Shown here piece after piece: positions 1-7,988 of a stretch of DNA of 64,000 nucleotides. The translations under genes were made by a program, and so were the position numbers. The notes under the pieces were generated by a model. The model was not told where the DNA came from, searched no databases, and was given only the letters and a program-made list of their open reading frames with translations. Every line of letters begins with the position of its first letter. Within the stretch, counting starts at the first letter, position 1. Where the stretch lies: assembly GCA_028290285.1 (NCBI GenBank), contig JAQGKD010000090.1:62001-126000 (forward strand), given 5' to 3'. The DNA is from Hyphomicrobiales bacterium. Lineage in GTDB: Bacteria; Pseudomonadota; Alphaproteobacteria; Rhizobiales; Beijerinckiaceae.

Positions 1-16
1 ACGAAAGGAGACGCCC

Positions 17-265
17 ATGGCGATCATCGTTCCCTTCCCCACAATCCGCCGGCGCGCCTTCATCGAACGTCAAGCGCATCGTGCGTCCTGCCTTTCTCCG
101 GAATCCGGCGAGAAGCACATTCGCCGGCAACTGGACATCCAGTCTGAAACCATGGCTCGGAAAGGGATCCATGCCGCTCAAATCGAGCACGAACGGATCA
201 CGCTCGAGGCCGCTATCAGGGCCGAACTGGTGCGCGCTCGCCTGTTTCCGACGGGTGCTGCATGA
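17..265 (+). CDS. Hypothetical phage protein, 82 aa
   Basis: Small basic protein of unknown function. The ATG follows an AAGGAG at positions 4-9. The gene ends in an ATGA overlap with the winged-helix gene that starts at 262, so the two are probably translated together. No membrane segment or known motif is visible; the C-terminal half is Arg/Ala/Glu-rich and probably helical. It lies at the window edge, so its upstream operon partners are unknown. Being a real gene is supported only by the ribosome binding site and the tight overlap. Confidence 0.55.
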   Translation: MAIIVPFPTIRRRAFIERQAHRASCLSPESGEKHIRRQLDIQSETMARKGIHAAQIEHERITLEAAIRAELVRARLFPTGAA

Positions 266-762
266 GCAAGCGGAGCCGAAGGAAGCCGGCCGTCGAGGCG
301 TTCATCATGCACCGGAGAGAGATGCGCGAATCTGTTGCGTGGTGGGCATTGCCGAACGACGCGCGAAGGGTGCTCGACCGGCTCGAGATCGAGCACATGC
401 GGCATGGCGGGTCCGAAAACGGCTCCCTGATTTGCACCTACTCCGACTTCGCCAAAACCGGGATTCGTCGAGCATCCGTCGCTCTCGCTATCAGGCAGTG
501 TGTCGCGCTGGGCTTTCTGAAGATCGCGAAGCAGGGCGCGCGCTCACGGGCCGAATTCCGCGCGCCATCGCTCTACCTACTCACTTATGTCAACGGCGGC
601 GGGAAAAGCCCCCCACCGACAGATGAGTGGCGCAGGCTGGCCTCTGAGGAGGCCGCCGCGCTCGCTTTGGTGCAAGCGAGGCGGGTTCATGAGGAGCACC
701 GCCAATCAAGGACCCTGGACCAAGATATAGATAGTAGGCTCGCTGGCGCGTCTAGACCGTAG
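262..762 (+). CDS. Winged-helix phage protein, possible replication or regulatory protein
   Basis: A 166 aa basic protein. Residues about 15-110 read as a winged-helix fold: a helix with WWALPNDARRVLDRLEIEH, then CTYSDFAKTGIRRASVALA as a likely recognition region, then a wing near KQGARSRAEFR. Proteins of this general type occur in the early region of alphaproteobacterial prophages and are often annotated only as hypothetical. Its stop codon at 760-762 falls inside an array of short inverted repeats (737-835), so the array may be its own binding site. That link is inference. Translation is coupled to the preceding 82 aa gene through ATGA. Confidence 0.6.
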   Translation: MSKRSRRKPAVEAFIMHRREMRESVAWWALPNDARRVLDRLEIEHMRHGGSENGSLICTYSDFAKTGIRRASVALAIRQCVALGFLKIAKQGARSRAEFRAPSLYLLTYVNGGGKSPPPTDEWRRLASEEAAALALVQARRVHEEHRQSRTLDQDIDSRLAGASRP

Positions 763-835
763 GCTCACCAGCGAGCCTAGGCAGGCCCTTTCTGTAGGCT
801 CGCTGGTGAGCCCGGGGCCGGAGCGCTGGTGAGCC
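737..835 (+). repeat. Array of 16-bp interrupted palindromes
   Basis: Two full units are exact reverse complements: GGCTCACCAGCGAGCC at 762-777 and GGCTCGCTGGTGAGCC at 797-812. Partial copies lie at 737-748 and 823-835. Each unit is itself a dyad with GGCTC/GAGCC arms. The array straddles the end of the winged-helix gene. It resembles an iteron or operator cluster; a role in translation termination or as a recombination site is also possible. Confidence 0.6.
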
Positions 836-916
836 CGGCTTTTTAAATTTTGAGCCGTCGGAACGCGGCCTCCGCTTTCCCCCAAACGCCACCTCTCGAC
901 AATCCGGAATCCTGCA

Positions 917-1681
917 ATGACCAGCTCCTCTGAACGGGGCGGGCGGCCTCGCGGCCGTCCCGCTGGCCGCGTGCCGTTGTGTGAGGACCGGGAGCGACAT
1001 GAGATCGTTATTCTCGCCGTGATCCTCAAGATCGCCGGCCACCTTCGCAAGCACCCGACCGCCCTCGGCGTGTTCGCACTGCTCGACACCTGGTCCGTTG
1101 TTAGCCGCACCATCAACCCAGGGACGCCGATCGAGATCATCTCGCGACGAACCGAATCCTACGCGCGCAGCCGTCAGAAATATCTCGTTCGAAAGTGCGA
1201 TGTCGTGCGCGTGAGCCGCGCGTCGAGATGTGATGCGGGAGCGAGCTGGCTCCGTCACTCGGTGGCGATCATCACTGCGTTTCTGAACGGTGGTGCCGAC
1301 GAGGGAATCCTCGCGGAAGCCGACTGGCGCGCCTTGCTGCCCGAACTCACCATGATCAGGGACGTGCTGAAGTCGCCCTGTCGAAAGATTTTTTTCGTCG
1401 CATTTTATTTGGAACTGCGCCCCTTGGCGAACGGGTGCAGTCTGCGCCTGAACGACGAAAGGAGCCGGCCGATGCGAATGGCATTTCAGATCGATGATGT
1501 CCCAGGGATGGTCTCGCTTTCGCGCGACGCGATCGACGATGCGATCCGCACCGGCGCGCTCGTCGCCAAAGAGGCCGGCGGCCGTCAGGTCGTCCTCACG
1601 ACCGATCTGCAAAACTTCATGGACGGGCTGCCTCCCGTCCGCATCGCGAATGCGAAATCGAAGAAGGGCACGGCGCAATGA
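917..1681 (+). CDS. Hypothetical protein with C-terminal excisionase-like HTH
   Basis: A 254 aa open frame. The N-terminal 20 residues are Arg/Gly/Pro-rich (RGGRPRGRPAGR), the middle is mostly helical without a recognised domain, and the last ~65 residues form a MerR/excisionase-like helix-turn-helix (SLSRDAIDDAIRTGALVAKE, then a GGRQVV wing). An internal ATG at 1471 with AAGGAG at 1458-1463 would give the HTH alone as a 69 aa protein. This may therefore be two genes, or a fusion with a second internal start. It ends in an ATGA overlap with the gene at 1678. Confidence 0.5.
   Translation: MTSSSERGGRPRGRPAGRVPLCEDRERHEIVILAVILKIAGHLRKHPTALGVFALLDTWSVVSRTINPGTPIEIISRRTESYARSRQKYLVRKCDVVRVSRASRCDAGASWLRHSVAIITAFLNGGADEGILAEADWRALLPELTMIRDVLKSPCRKIFFVAFYLELRPLANGCSLRLNDERSRPMRMAFQIDDVPGMVSLSRDAIDDAIRTGALVAKEAGGRQVVLTTDLQNFMDGLPPVRIANAKSKKGTAQ
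1471..1681 (+). CDS. Alternative start: small HTH DNA-binding protein
   Basis: Same frame as the 254 aa reading, but initiated at ATG 1471, seven bases after a strong AAGGAG. The 69 aa product is almost exactly one excisionase-like HTH unit: a helix around VSLSRDAIDDAIR, a turn, GALVAKEAGGRQVVLTT as helix plus wing, then a final helix. Stand-alone proteins of this size are common in prophage early regions. I consider this start at least as likely as the long one. Confidence 0.5.
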
Positions 1682-2040
1682 TGTCTACATCTGCGAGGCC
1701 GATCTCGTCGAACCCGCTTTTATGCGTTGCTCACGAGACGCTTGCTCGCGGGAGCGCAGCGTCTCTTGCCGAGATCGCAGTTGCGCAGGAGATGGCACGT
1801 CATGGGCATTCCGCTGCCACAGAGCAACTCGCTGAGGCCATGAGCGCCTTGGAAGTCGAGAGGACAATGCATGAGCATCGCTTCAACGAGCAGATGGCCA
1901 GCCTCGGTATCTCGACGCGCATGGCCACCGCGATCGGCGAAATGCACACAGCCGCAGCGATCCTGGCTCAGCTAACCGACCTTCACGACGCTGCGGCCAA
2001 CACTGCGCTGAATCGTTTAAACCACGAGGTTTCTATCTGA
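1678..2040 (+). CDS. Hypothetical phage protein, 120 aa
   Basis: Alanine- and glutamate-rich, predicted mostly helical (HSAATEQLAEAMSALEVER and the following helices). No recognised domain. It overlaps the previous gene by ATGA and the next by one base (the stop ends at 2040, where the next ATG begins), so 917-2927 looks like one translationally coupled cluster. The function is unknown. Confidence 0.5.
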   Translation: MMSTSARPISSNPLLCVAHETLARGSAASLAEIAVAQEMARHGHSAATEQLAEAMSALEVERTMHEHRFNEQMASLGISTRMATAIGEMHTAAAILAQLTDLHDAAANTALNRLNHEVSI

Positions 2041-2927
2041 TGACCAAAACGAAAACCGCGCCGATCGCGATCGGCAACACCGCGCTCGAGATCCTAAACC
2101 GAGAGAACGTGCCCTCCGCCGCATTGGCGGCGGCGCGCGACCAGGCGCGCGAGGCGCAGCGCATTGCGACCGACGAGACGGCCGCAGCGGAGAGTGCCTA
2201 TCGCGCATCGCTCCTTTTGCCAACGGCGACCGCCTCATTCGAGGCGAAGACCCGGCTCGATGCGGCAGTCGTGGAACGGGACCGCGCAGCCGCCTTGGTT
2301 GATGAGCTCACCCGGCGCCACGACGTGGCGATCGAGGATGAGAAGGAAGCCGCGCGGCGCTTGGCCTATGACAAGGCCGCGTCGGAAGTCGCGACGGTCC
2401 AAAAGCGGCTGCTCCTCGAGTATCCCAAGGCGGCTGCGCAAATAGCCTCGATCCTGGAGGACTGCCGAACCGCAGAACTGCAGATCATGGTCATAAACCG
2501 AAATCTGCCGCGCGATGCAGAGCCCCTGCGTTGGCCGGATGATTGCCGGAACGTGGCCGCTCAACCCGAGGAGATCGTTTCGAAGCGGGCACGGTCCGTC
2601 CCCTGCTTTGTCCGCTCTGACAAACCCGACTTTTACAACCCGGTCGAAGAGAACGAGATTGCAAATATCAGGGGCAGTTTTCTGGTCACGTCTTACGGCC
2701 AAACTTACCCGGTTGCCTGGCTGGAGTTCGACGAGATCACGAAGCGGCCCGCAATGCCGGCGGCGCATGCGCCGCCGCTCCACCTGGACGTGATGCTGCC
2801 AGGCGCCACCGCCCGCGATCTCCCGATCTGGGACGGCAAGGCGCAACCGCGATTTGATCGAAACGGCGATGAGCTCGAATCCGGCCCCGGTGCAGGGCTC
2901 GAGACAGTGCTCGTTCGTCGCAAGTAA
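2040..2927 (+). CDS. Hypothetical phage protein with long coiled coil
   Basis: A 295 aa protein. Residues ~20-160 are rich in Ala, Glu and Arg with heptad-like spacing and read as a coiled coil; residues ~190-295 are more globular, with Pro and aromatic residues. No known family is recognised. It could be a structural or scaffolding protein of element 1, or a non-structural early protein. It follows the small upstream genes directly and is separated from the tail-Z-like gene by about 135 bases that contain a hairpin. Confidence 0.55.
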   Translation: MTKTKTAPIAIGNTALEILNRENVPSAALAAARDQAREAQRIATDETAAAESAYRASLLLPTATASFEAKTRLDAAVVERDRAAALVDELTRRHDVAIEDEKEAARRLAYDKAASEVATVQKRLLLEYPKAAAQIASILEDCRTAELQIMVINRNLPRDAEPLRWPDDCRNVAAQPEEIVSKRARSVPCFVRSDKPDFYNPVEENEIANIRGSFLVTSYGQTYPVAWLEFDEITKRPAMPAAHAPPLHLDVMLPGATARDLPIWDGKAQPRFDRNGDELESGPGAGLETVLVRRK

Positions 2928-3000
2928 TTGCCCGGCTGAACGAAGGCAGTCGGGCATGAGCGGCCCACCTCATCACGCGGAGGGAGGCCGAATGGGAGTG

Positions 3001-3036
3001 GTGGGCGAGTGTCCATGCGACAGCACTCGCCCGCCG
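3001..3036 (+). terminator. Possible intrinsic terminator or attenuator
   Basis: Inverted repeat GGGCGAGTG (3003-3011) and CACTCGCCC (3024-3032) with a 12-base loop, followed only by a short T run. It sits between the 295 aa gene and the tail-Z-like gene. The weak T tract makes attenuation or transcript processing as likely as full termination. Confidence 0.35.
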
Positions 3037-3064
3037 CTTTCCGAAAGTTACAGAGGATCACGTC

Positions 3065-3640
3065 ATGGCAGCGGTCGATTTCACCATCAAATGGAGCAAT
3101 GACCTCGCCAAGCTCATCGAAGAGGCGGGGCTGAAGGCACCCTATGCGATCGCCAAGGCGCTCGACGAGGTGGGCAGCAAGACAGCAACCCTCGTAATCC
3201 GCGCGACCGCCGCGCAGGCGGGCGTCCCGTACGCGAGCGCCAAGAACGTCATCTCTACCAGGCAGGCCATGGGTGGCGGCGCAGGCGAGTACGTCATCAC
3301 GGCGCGCGACGTCACCCTATCGCTGAAGCAGTTCGGCGCCCGACCTGGCACCACCGGCGTCTCGGCCGCGCCATGGAAGCGACGCCTCACGTTCGGCCAC
3401 TCATTCATAGGCCCCGGCGGTCACGTCTTTGTCCGCATGGTTCAGGGCAAGGGTGCGAAGGCAGACGGCGTGCGGGCGGGCTTCCTGAACGTGGGTAGGC
3501 GGTCCAGCCGCCTGCCGATCCACAAGCTCTTCGGCCCGAGTATCCCTCGCGAGATGACGAAGGATCGCGCCGAGGAAACCTTCTACACGGTGACGCAGCA
3601 GCTCCTCCCATTCACTCTAGAGAAGTGGCTGCTCAAATGA
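3065..3640 (+). CDS. Phage minor tail protein Z-like
   Basis: A 191 aa basic protein resembling the prophage minor tail protein Z family (lambda gpZ type), which acts at tail completion and head-tail joining. Visible family-like features are an N-terminal helix with AIAKALDEVGSKTATL, a central beta region, and RLPIHKLFGPSIPREM near the C-terminus; a conserved 'lPi..l.GPsip' segment is typical of this family. Length fits the family. It stands alone here, without the FII, U or V partners it would normally have, which supports rearrangement or a satellite-like gene set. Confidence 0.65.
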   Translation: MAAVDFTIKWSNDLAKLIEEAGLKAPYAIAKALDEVGSKTATLVIRATAAQAGVPYASAKNVISTRQAMGGGAGEYVITARDVTLSLKQFGARPGTTGVSAAPWKRRLTFGHSFIGPGGHVFVRMVQGKGAKADGVRAGFLNVGRRSSRLPIHKLFGPSIPREMTKDRAEETFYTVTQQLLPFTLEKWLLK

Positions 3641-4043
3641 AGCCGAGCGGGCAGGCGCACTCCCGGTCATCAGCCGCCGCACACCAACGTTCGGCGAGGG
3701 CCGCGTCCCTCACCGCCCCGCGTGCTGTCACTCACGCATCATCTGCTCTCACGCTCGCACGCCGAGCGCCTTTGCTCTTCGCTCCCGCTGCGCATGGCCG
3801 TCACGTGGCCCGGGTGGCACCGCTCCCGCCCACCGGCTCCGACGACCGTCGCGTGCGCTGGGGGCTGCCAGTGGGCACGGCAGGGCCGCCCGCGCTTGCG
3901 GCACTGCACCATCGGTCAGGGTGCGCCGCAACATTCAGGGTCCTTCCCCGGGGGGGCCTCTCCTGCGGGGCGCGGCACCCCGATTTTTGAGTGGGGACAG
4001 TGGAGGAAAAAACGCGTTTTCGTTTCCGTTTGGGGGGCCAAAA
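3641..4043 (+). other. 400-base non-coding stretch, possible cos/pac region
   Basis: No convincing gene. The last ~110 bases contain a cytosine/guanine-rich segment with CTTCCCCGGGGGGGCC (about 3952-3967), then CTGCGGGGCGCGGCACCCCG and an A/T patch (about 4009-4025) just before the small terminase gene. Lambda-like phages often have their cos or pac site directly upstream of terS, and G-tract overhang sites are known, so this is a reasonable packaging-site candidate. The rest (about 3641-3930) shows nothing I can assign. Confidence 0.35.
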
Positions 4044-4514
4044 GTGACCAAAATCAACCCTTCGACCGAGATTTCGGGCCGCCGGCTGGCTCAAATTCTC
4101 GGTCTTACAGCGGCGCGTGTCCGGCAACTCGCCTCTGACGGCGTCATTCCGCGCAAAGGCCGCGACCTCTTCGACCTCGAGGGAGCGATCGCCGGATATG
4201 TCGGCTTCCTGAAAGCGGACCAGCGGCGCGCAAACGCCAACCCTGCCCAGGACGCGGTGCGCGACGCCCGCGCGGAGGAAATCAAGCAGCGCATCGCAGA
4301 GAAGGCGCGAACGCTTATTCCCGCGGCTGAAGCCGCAGAGGCTCTCGACGAGATCACTTCGGTCTACATCAGCGCACTGGATGGTCTGTCGGCGCGCTTC
4401 ACCCGTGACGCAAAACTACGGCGGCAGCTGCAAGAGAAGGTCGAGCAGATCCGCGCGGAGATCTTTGCAATCCTGGACAAGAAAATCATCGAACTGCGGA
4501 GCGGCACATCGTGA
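4044..4514 (+). CDS. Phage terminase small subunit, Nu1-like
   Basis: A 156 aa protein from GTG 4044. The N-terminal ~45 residues form a winged HTH of the Nu1 type (ISGRRLAQILGLTAARVRQL followed by GVIPRKGRDLFDLEGAI); residues 60-150 are helical, with a linker and an oligomerisation-like region (EEIKQRIAEKARTLIPAAEA). TerS binds cos/pac DNA and presents it to the large terminase. A longer in-frame start at 3921 would read through the GC-rich upstream region and is less likely. No large terminase follows; the next gene is a tail assembly chaperone. Confidence 0.8.
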   Translation: MTKINPSTEISGRRLAQILGLTAARVRQLASDGVIPRKGRDLFDLEGAIAGYVGFLKADQRRANANPAQDAVRDARAEEIKQRIAEKARTLIPAAEAAEALDEITSVYISALDGLSARFTRDAKLRRQLQEKVEQIRAEIFAILDKKIIELRSGTS

Positions 4515-4583
4515 CGCACGGTCGACATTTCATTCAGCCCGCCAGCGGATTGCCGGCGACGACACTAATAGGAAGGGCAGCAC

Positions 4584-4943
4584 ATGAAGACGATTGAACT
4601 CTCGAAGCCGGTCGCAGGACACCGCGGGCAGATCAAGCAGATGCGGTTCCGCGAGCCGAATTACATGGACTGGTCTGCCCTCGGCGAGGTGGAGAGCCCG
4701 ATTTACCACGAGGGGTCCGCCACGATTCAGCAGCACCCGGCGATCATCGCGCAATACGCCGAGCGGTGCCTCGTCGATGAGGACATCAGTCTCCTCAACC
4801 TCCTTGGCCTGCGCGACACCTTTGCGGTCAGGGACGCTGTGCTGTCTTTTTTCCGCGAGGCTTCGGAGCCGGCCAGCTCGCCGACGTCGCCGACCAGCTT
4901 GTCTTCGTCCTTCGTTGGGACGCCGGCTCAGTCGGAAAGCTGA
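4584..4943 (+). CDS. Phage tail assembly chaperone (lambda gpG / Mu gp41-like)
   Basis: A 119 aa protein with an N-terminal segment (GHRGQIKQMRFREPNYMDW) that matches the tail assembly chaperone of element 2 at 28954 (GHRGMVTELRFREPTYRDV). These proteins bind tape measure protein during tail polymerisation. A -1 slippery heptamer T TTT TTC lies at 4847-4853, in frame register for a G/GT-type fusion. The tape measure gene starts downstream at 5021, as expected for this gene pair. Confidence 0.82.
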   Translation: MKTIELSKPVAGHRGQIKQMRFREPNYMDWSALGEVESPIYHEGSATIQQHPAIIAQYAERCLVDEDISLLNLLGLRDTFAVRDAVLSFFREASEPASSPTSPTSLSSSFVGTPAQSES

Positions 4944-5008
4944 CCTTTCGGGAGCTGGTGTTCTGGCATGGGCGCGCCGTCGCTTGGCAAAAAAAGAACA
5001 AGTCATAG
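4847..5008 (+). CDS. Frameshifted T extension of the tail assembly chaperone
   Basis: Reading in the -1 frame from the slippery site T TTT TTC (4847-4853) gives about 51 codons to the TAG at 5006-5008. They contain TFRELVFWHGRAVAWQKK, a sequence typical of the T part of GT proteins (short, aromatic, basic). This frame has no start of its own, so it must be made by slippage of ribosomes translating the 4584 gene. The full product would be about 141 aa. The extension ends 12 bases before the tape measure ATG. Confidence 0.72.
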   Translation, partial: FFPRGFGAGQLADVADQLVFVLRWDAGSVGKLTFRELVFWHGRAVAWQKKNKS

Positions 5009-5020
5009 AAAGCATCGATC

Positions 5021-6988
5021 ATGGCCGTGAAGACAATTGAAACGAAAGCCATAATCTCGGCCTCGGACCGCACCGGCAGCGTCTTCGCGGGCATCGTTGG
5101 GAAGATGCGCTCCTTGCAAATGCAGAGCGATTCCGTATCGAAAAGCATCGGGCGCACCACGCAAGTGGCGGCCCGGGCGCAGGCCACGCGAGCCTCCGGC
5201 ATCATGGCCGGCGGCCAGGCGCTCGTCGGCGCCGTTGCCGCGTATGGCGTCGTCGGTCAGATGAAGGAAAGCGTCCGGACTTGGGCCGACCTCGAAGCCG
5301 CCGTGACCCGGCTCGGCAACACTGGCGAAGTCACCGACGACAAGATCAAGCAGGCGATCGGCGACTTTCGCAAGCTCGGTCCGGCGATGGGCATGACGGC
5401 AAAACAGGTTGCGAGCGCGGCGGAGATCTACGTCGCCGCCGGCATCGATTTCGACAAAGCAATCGAGGCGACGCCTGCCGCCCTCAAGGCGGCAAAAGCG
5501 TCGGGCGCCGATCTCAATGACATTGCGAGTTCCGGCGTCGCCGCGATGAACAATCTAGGCATCCAGGCAGGCGGTCTCGACCGAGCGTTCGACATCATGG
5601 CCAAGGGCGGCAAGCTCGGCTCGTTCGAGCTGAAGAACATGGCGCGCGAGCTCCCGGCCGTCGCCTCGCGCGCGAAGGCGTTGGGGCTCGTTGGCGAGGA
5701 GGGGCTGACGAAGATCGTCGCCATGCTCGAAACGACGCGCAAGACGGCGTCGACGGGCGAGGAGGCCGCAAACAACCTTCTCAACTTCTTCGACAAGATC
5801 GTTTCCCAGGACACCACCAAGCACTTCAAAAAGATGGGGATCAACCTCGAGAAAGAGCTGAAGGCCGGAGCGACGAAGGGCAAAGACTACATCCAGACCA
5901 CGCTCGAACTGGTCGAGAAAGTCGCGGGCACGGATCCTTTCAAAATCGCGCAGCTGTTTCCTGATCGGCAGGCCCGTGAGGGCATCATGGCCCTGATCAA
6001 GTTCAAGGACACGTACCGCTCGACGGTCGCGGAGCTGAAGGCCAACAGCATCGGCACCAACACGCGCGACTTCGACAGGCAGATGAAAACCGCCGACGAG
6101 CAAATCAACAAACTCTCGTCCTCGTGGGATCGATTTCGAGGAAATGTCGGCGAGCGGATCGGTGTTCCGGTTCTTCTGCCCATCATCCAGAAGCTCAACG
6201 AGACCTTCGACCTGATTCGCAAATACGAGGACAAGCAGGCCAAGGGCGATAACGGGCCCTCCGACGGCCAGAAGCGGTTCAACTCGTTCATGAACGGGAG
6301 CTTCAACCGTCCCGGCGCGGGCACGTCCAAGGGTTTCAATGAACCCGACCTGGTCGCGGCGCGACAGACACGGGACGCGGGCAATCTTGAAGACAGCCTG
6401 ATCGAGCGCATGGAGGACAACCTAAAAAAGATCGAGGCGCTCAACAAACGAGTCCTCGATCTTCCGCAGGCGAGCCCTCTGGCGAAAGCCGGGAAGACGG
6501 AGCTCGAGCGGATGGGTGCTGAGGTCGATGCGTTGCAGGCGCGGATCCAGGCCCTGCAGGCCACGCGCGAGGCAATCGCGCGGCTCACGGAAGAGGGCGC
6601 CGCTGGCGCGGAGCAACTCCGGAATTACAAGGGCCGAATGATGAATCAGCCCGTAGGCGCCAGCACCGGCGGTCCGACGAAACTGGCCTTTGGTCGAAGC
6701 ATCCGCAGCGGTGGCGGCGTGCCAGGCTGGAAGGGCACGACCGCATACGCGAACTTTCCCGGCGGCACGCTCGGCGGATCCCACCCCATCCTGCAGCCAC
6801 CGGGACAAGCCGCGCAGATGGTCCAGCTGGATCCAAGTTCGAAGGCGCAGGTCGATGTGACGGTGACCGTGAAGGCCAGCAACACGCTGATCGAGGCATT
6901 CACGGAGGCGCAGAACGCGCGATCGAGCGGAAACGTCAATGCCTCAGTCGGCGCGGGCAGCGTCGGAAAAACCGGCGTGGGCCAATAA
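5021..6988 (+). CDS. Phage tail tape measure protein (TP901-type)
   Basis: A 655 aa protein that sets tail length and later helps DNA entry. The start IETKAIISASDRTGSVFA is shared with the tape measure protein of element 2. Residues ~45-380 form the TP901-type region (KLGPAMGMTAKQVASAAE, ARELPAVASRAKALGLVG). Residues 470-530 are coiled coil, and the C-terminus ends SVGKTGVGQ, again like element 2 (GVGKTGVGS). The middle differs from its paralogue while both ends are conserved, as expected when only partner-contact ends are constrained. Confidence 0.88.
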   Translation: MAVKTIETKAIISASDRTGSVFAGIVGKMRSLQMQSDSVSKSIGRTTQVAARAQATRASGIMAGGQALVGAVAAYGVVGQMKESVRTWADLEAAVTRLGNTGEVTDDKIKQAIGDFRKLGPAMGMTAKQVASAAEIYVAAGIDFDKAIEATPAALKAAKASGADLNDIASSGVAAMNNLGIQAGGLDRAFDIMAKGGKLGSFELKNMARELPAVASRAKALGLVGEEGLTKIVAMLETTRKTASTGEEAANNLLNFFDKIVSQDTTKHFKKMGINLEKELKAGATKGKDYIQTTLELVEKVAGTDPFKIAQLFPDRQAREGIMALIKFKDTYRSTVAELKANSIGTNTRDFDRQMKTADEQINKLSSSWDRFRGNVGERIGVPVLLPIIQKLNETFDLIRKYEDKQAKGDNGPSDGQKRFNSFMNGSFNRPGAGTSKGFNEPDLVAARQTRDAGNLEDSLIERMEDNLKKIEALNKRVLDLPQASPLAKAGKTELERMGAEVDALQARIQALQATREAIARLTEEGAAGAEQLRNYKGRMMNQPVGASTGGPTKLAFGRSIRSGGGVPGWKGTTAYANFPGGTLGGSHPILQPPGQAAQMVQLDPSSKAQVDVTVTVKASNTLIEAFTEAQNARSSGNVNASVGAGSVGKTGVGQ

Positions 6989-7000
6989 GGGAGACGGGAT

Positions 7001-7714
7001 ATGAGTTTTTTCAATTCCTCACAATCGGTGCTGGCCTCGGTTTGGGCCGCGATCCGACCCGGCACGGAGGCGCCGGCGGCGGACGATAGCGGCCTCGCCG
7101 CGCCGCATACGTCGCTCGCTGATGAGGCGCGCGTCCGCGACGCGCTAGCTGTCGTGACAGCGGCGGCGGCGCCGATCGTCGCTGCGCTCGGCGCAGGCTC
7201 CTCGTCCCTCGATGCCGGGACGATCGAGGAGGTGCGCGCAGCTGCGATTTCGGCAGAGCGGCAGCGATGTTCCGACATCCTCCGGTCCGACGCCGCGAAG
7301 GGCCGGATGCCCCTGGCACTCCATGCGGCCTTCGGGACGAATATGTCCGCTGCCGAAAGCATCGGCATTATCTCCATGGCGCCATTGGAGCAGGCGGCTG
7401 CGCCCGCCGCCGACCCGCTTGCGGGTCTCAGTCCGCTCGATCGGCACATGACACGGCTGGGCATCGTCGTCGCTCCCGTTGCGCAGCCCAAACCGCCAGT
7501 GGTGGTCAATCTGAGCAATGTCTACGCGGAACGCGCAGCGGCGGTCGGTCCAGGCCGCACGAATAGCGCCGGGAGCCCCCCTACGAGAGAACAGGCGCCG
7601 CAAGAGGCAACTTCGAGCGAGATCTACGCCAGCCGCGCGGCAGCGACCGCACGCGCGAATGCCGATGATCTGGCGCGCCGGCCGAAAGTGCGGGGTGAGA
7701 GCGATGACGAATGA
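7001..7714 (+). CDS. Scaffold-like / head-maturation associated protein
   Basis: A 237 aa Ala/Pro-rich protein. A central block (ERQRCSDILRSDAAKGRMPL, then HAAFGTNMSAAESIG) matches the protein behind the S49 protease in element 2 (ERARIRTILSCEQAKGREAF and HLAFGTSMSAEEASG). This block is often found at the C-terminus of phage S49 head proteases, where the C-terminal part acts as scaffold. A short motif VNLSNVYAERA occurs here and, as VDLGSIYADRA, in element 2; a related SEIYASRA follows. Its position after the tape measure gene and before the protease is inverted relative to element 2. Confidence 0.62.
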   Translation: MSFFNSSQSVLASVWAAIRPGTEAPAADDSGLAAPHTSLADEARVRDALAVVTAAAAPIVAALGAGSSSLDAGTIEEVRAAAISAERQRCSDILRSDAAKGRMPLALHAAFGTNMSAAESIGIISMAPLEQAAAPAADPLAGLSPLDRHMTRLGIVVAPVAQPKPPVVVNLSNVYAERAAAVGPGRTNSAGSPPTREQAPQEATSSEIYASRAAATARANADDLARRPKVRGESDDE

Positions 7715-7988
7715 GCACGTGCCCTACATCGAGGTGCGGATTCGAGTTGGCGACGAGGACGCGGGGTACCAGCTCGGGCGCCAGGTCGTGAGGAACGTCG
7801 CGACCGTGTTTGGACCAGAGCAGCGCGATGGGTTCGCCAAGGCTCTGATCATCGGCGTGGCTGAGGAAGTCGCCCGACGCGCCGGCAGCGAGAATGTCGT
7901 TGCCGAGCTCCTCGCCCTCGCGAGCGTCCTGACCAAATACGTCAAGGCGAGCCCCGAGTCCTTCACCGATCGTCCGGCTCTCAACTGA
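7704..7988 (+). CDS. Hypothetical phage protein, 94 aa
   Basis: Starts inside the end of the scaffold-like gene (11-base overlap) at ATG 7704. It has a short N-terminal beta-like segment (YIEVRIRVGDEDAG), then helices (RQVVRNVATVFGPEQRDGF, VVAELLALASVL). No known family is recognised. The overlap and consistent codon use suggest a real gene in the same operon. Confidence 0.5.
   Translation: MTNEHVPYIEVRIRVGDEDAGYQLGRQVVRNVATVFGPEQRDGFAKALIIGVAEEVARRAGSENVVAELLALASVLTKYVKASPESFTDRPALN

Noticed and set aside
1388..1396. T run as a third frameshift site
   Set aside because: It is not followed by a protein-like alternative frame, and the ORF continues in frame to a plausible HTH.
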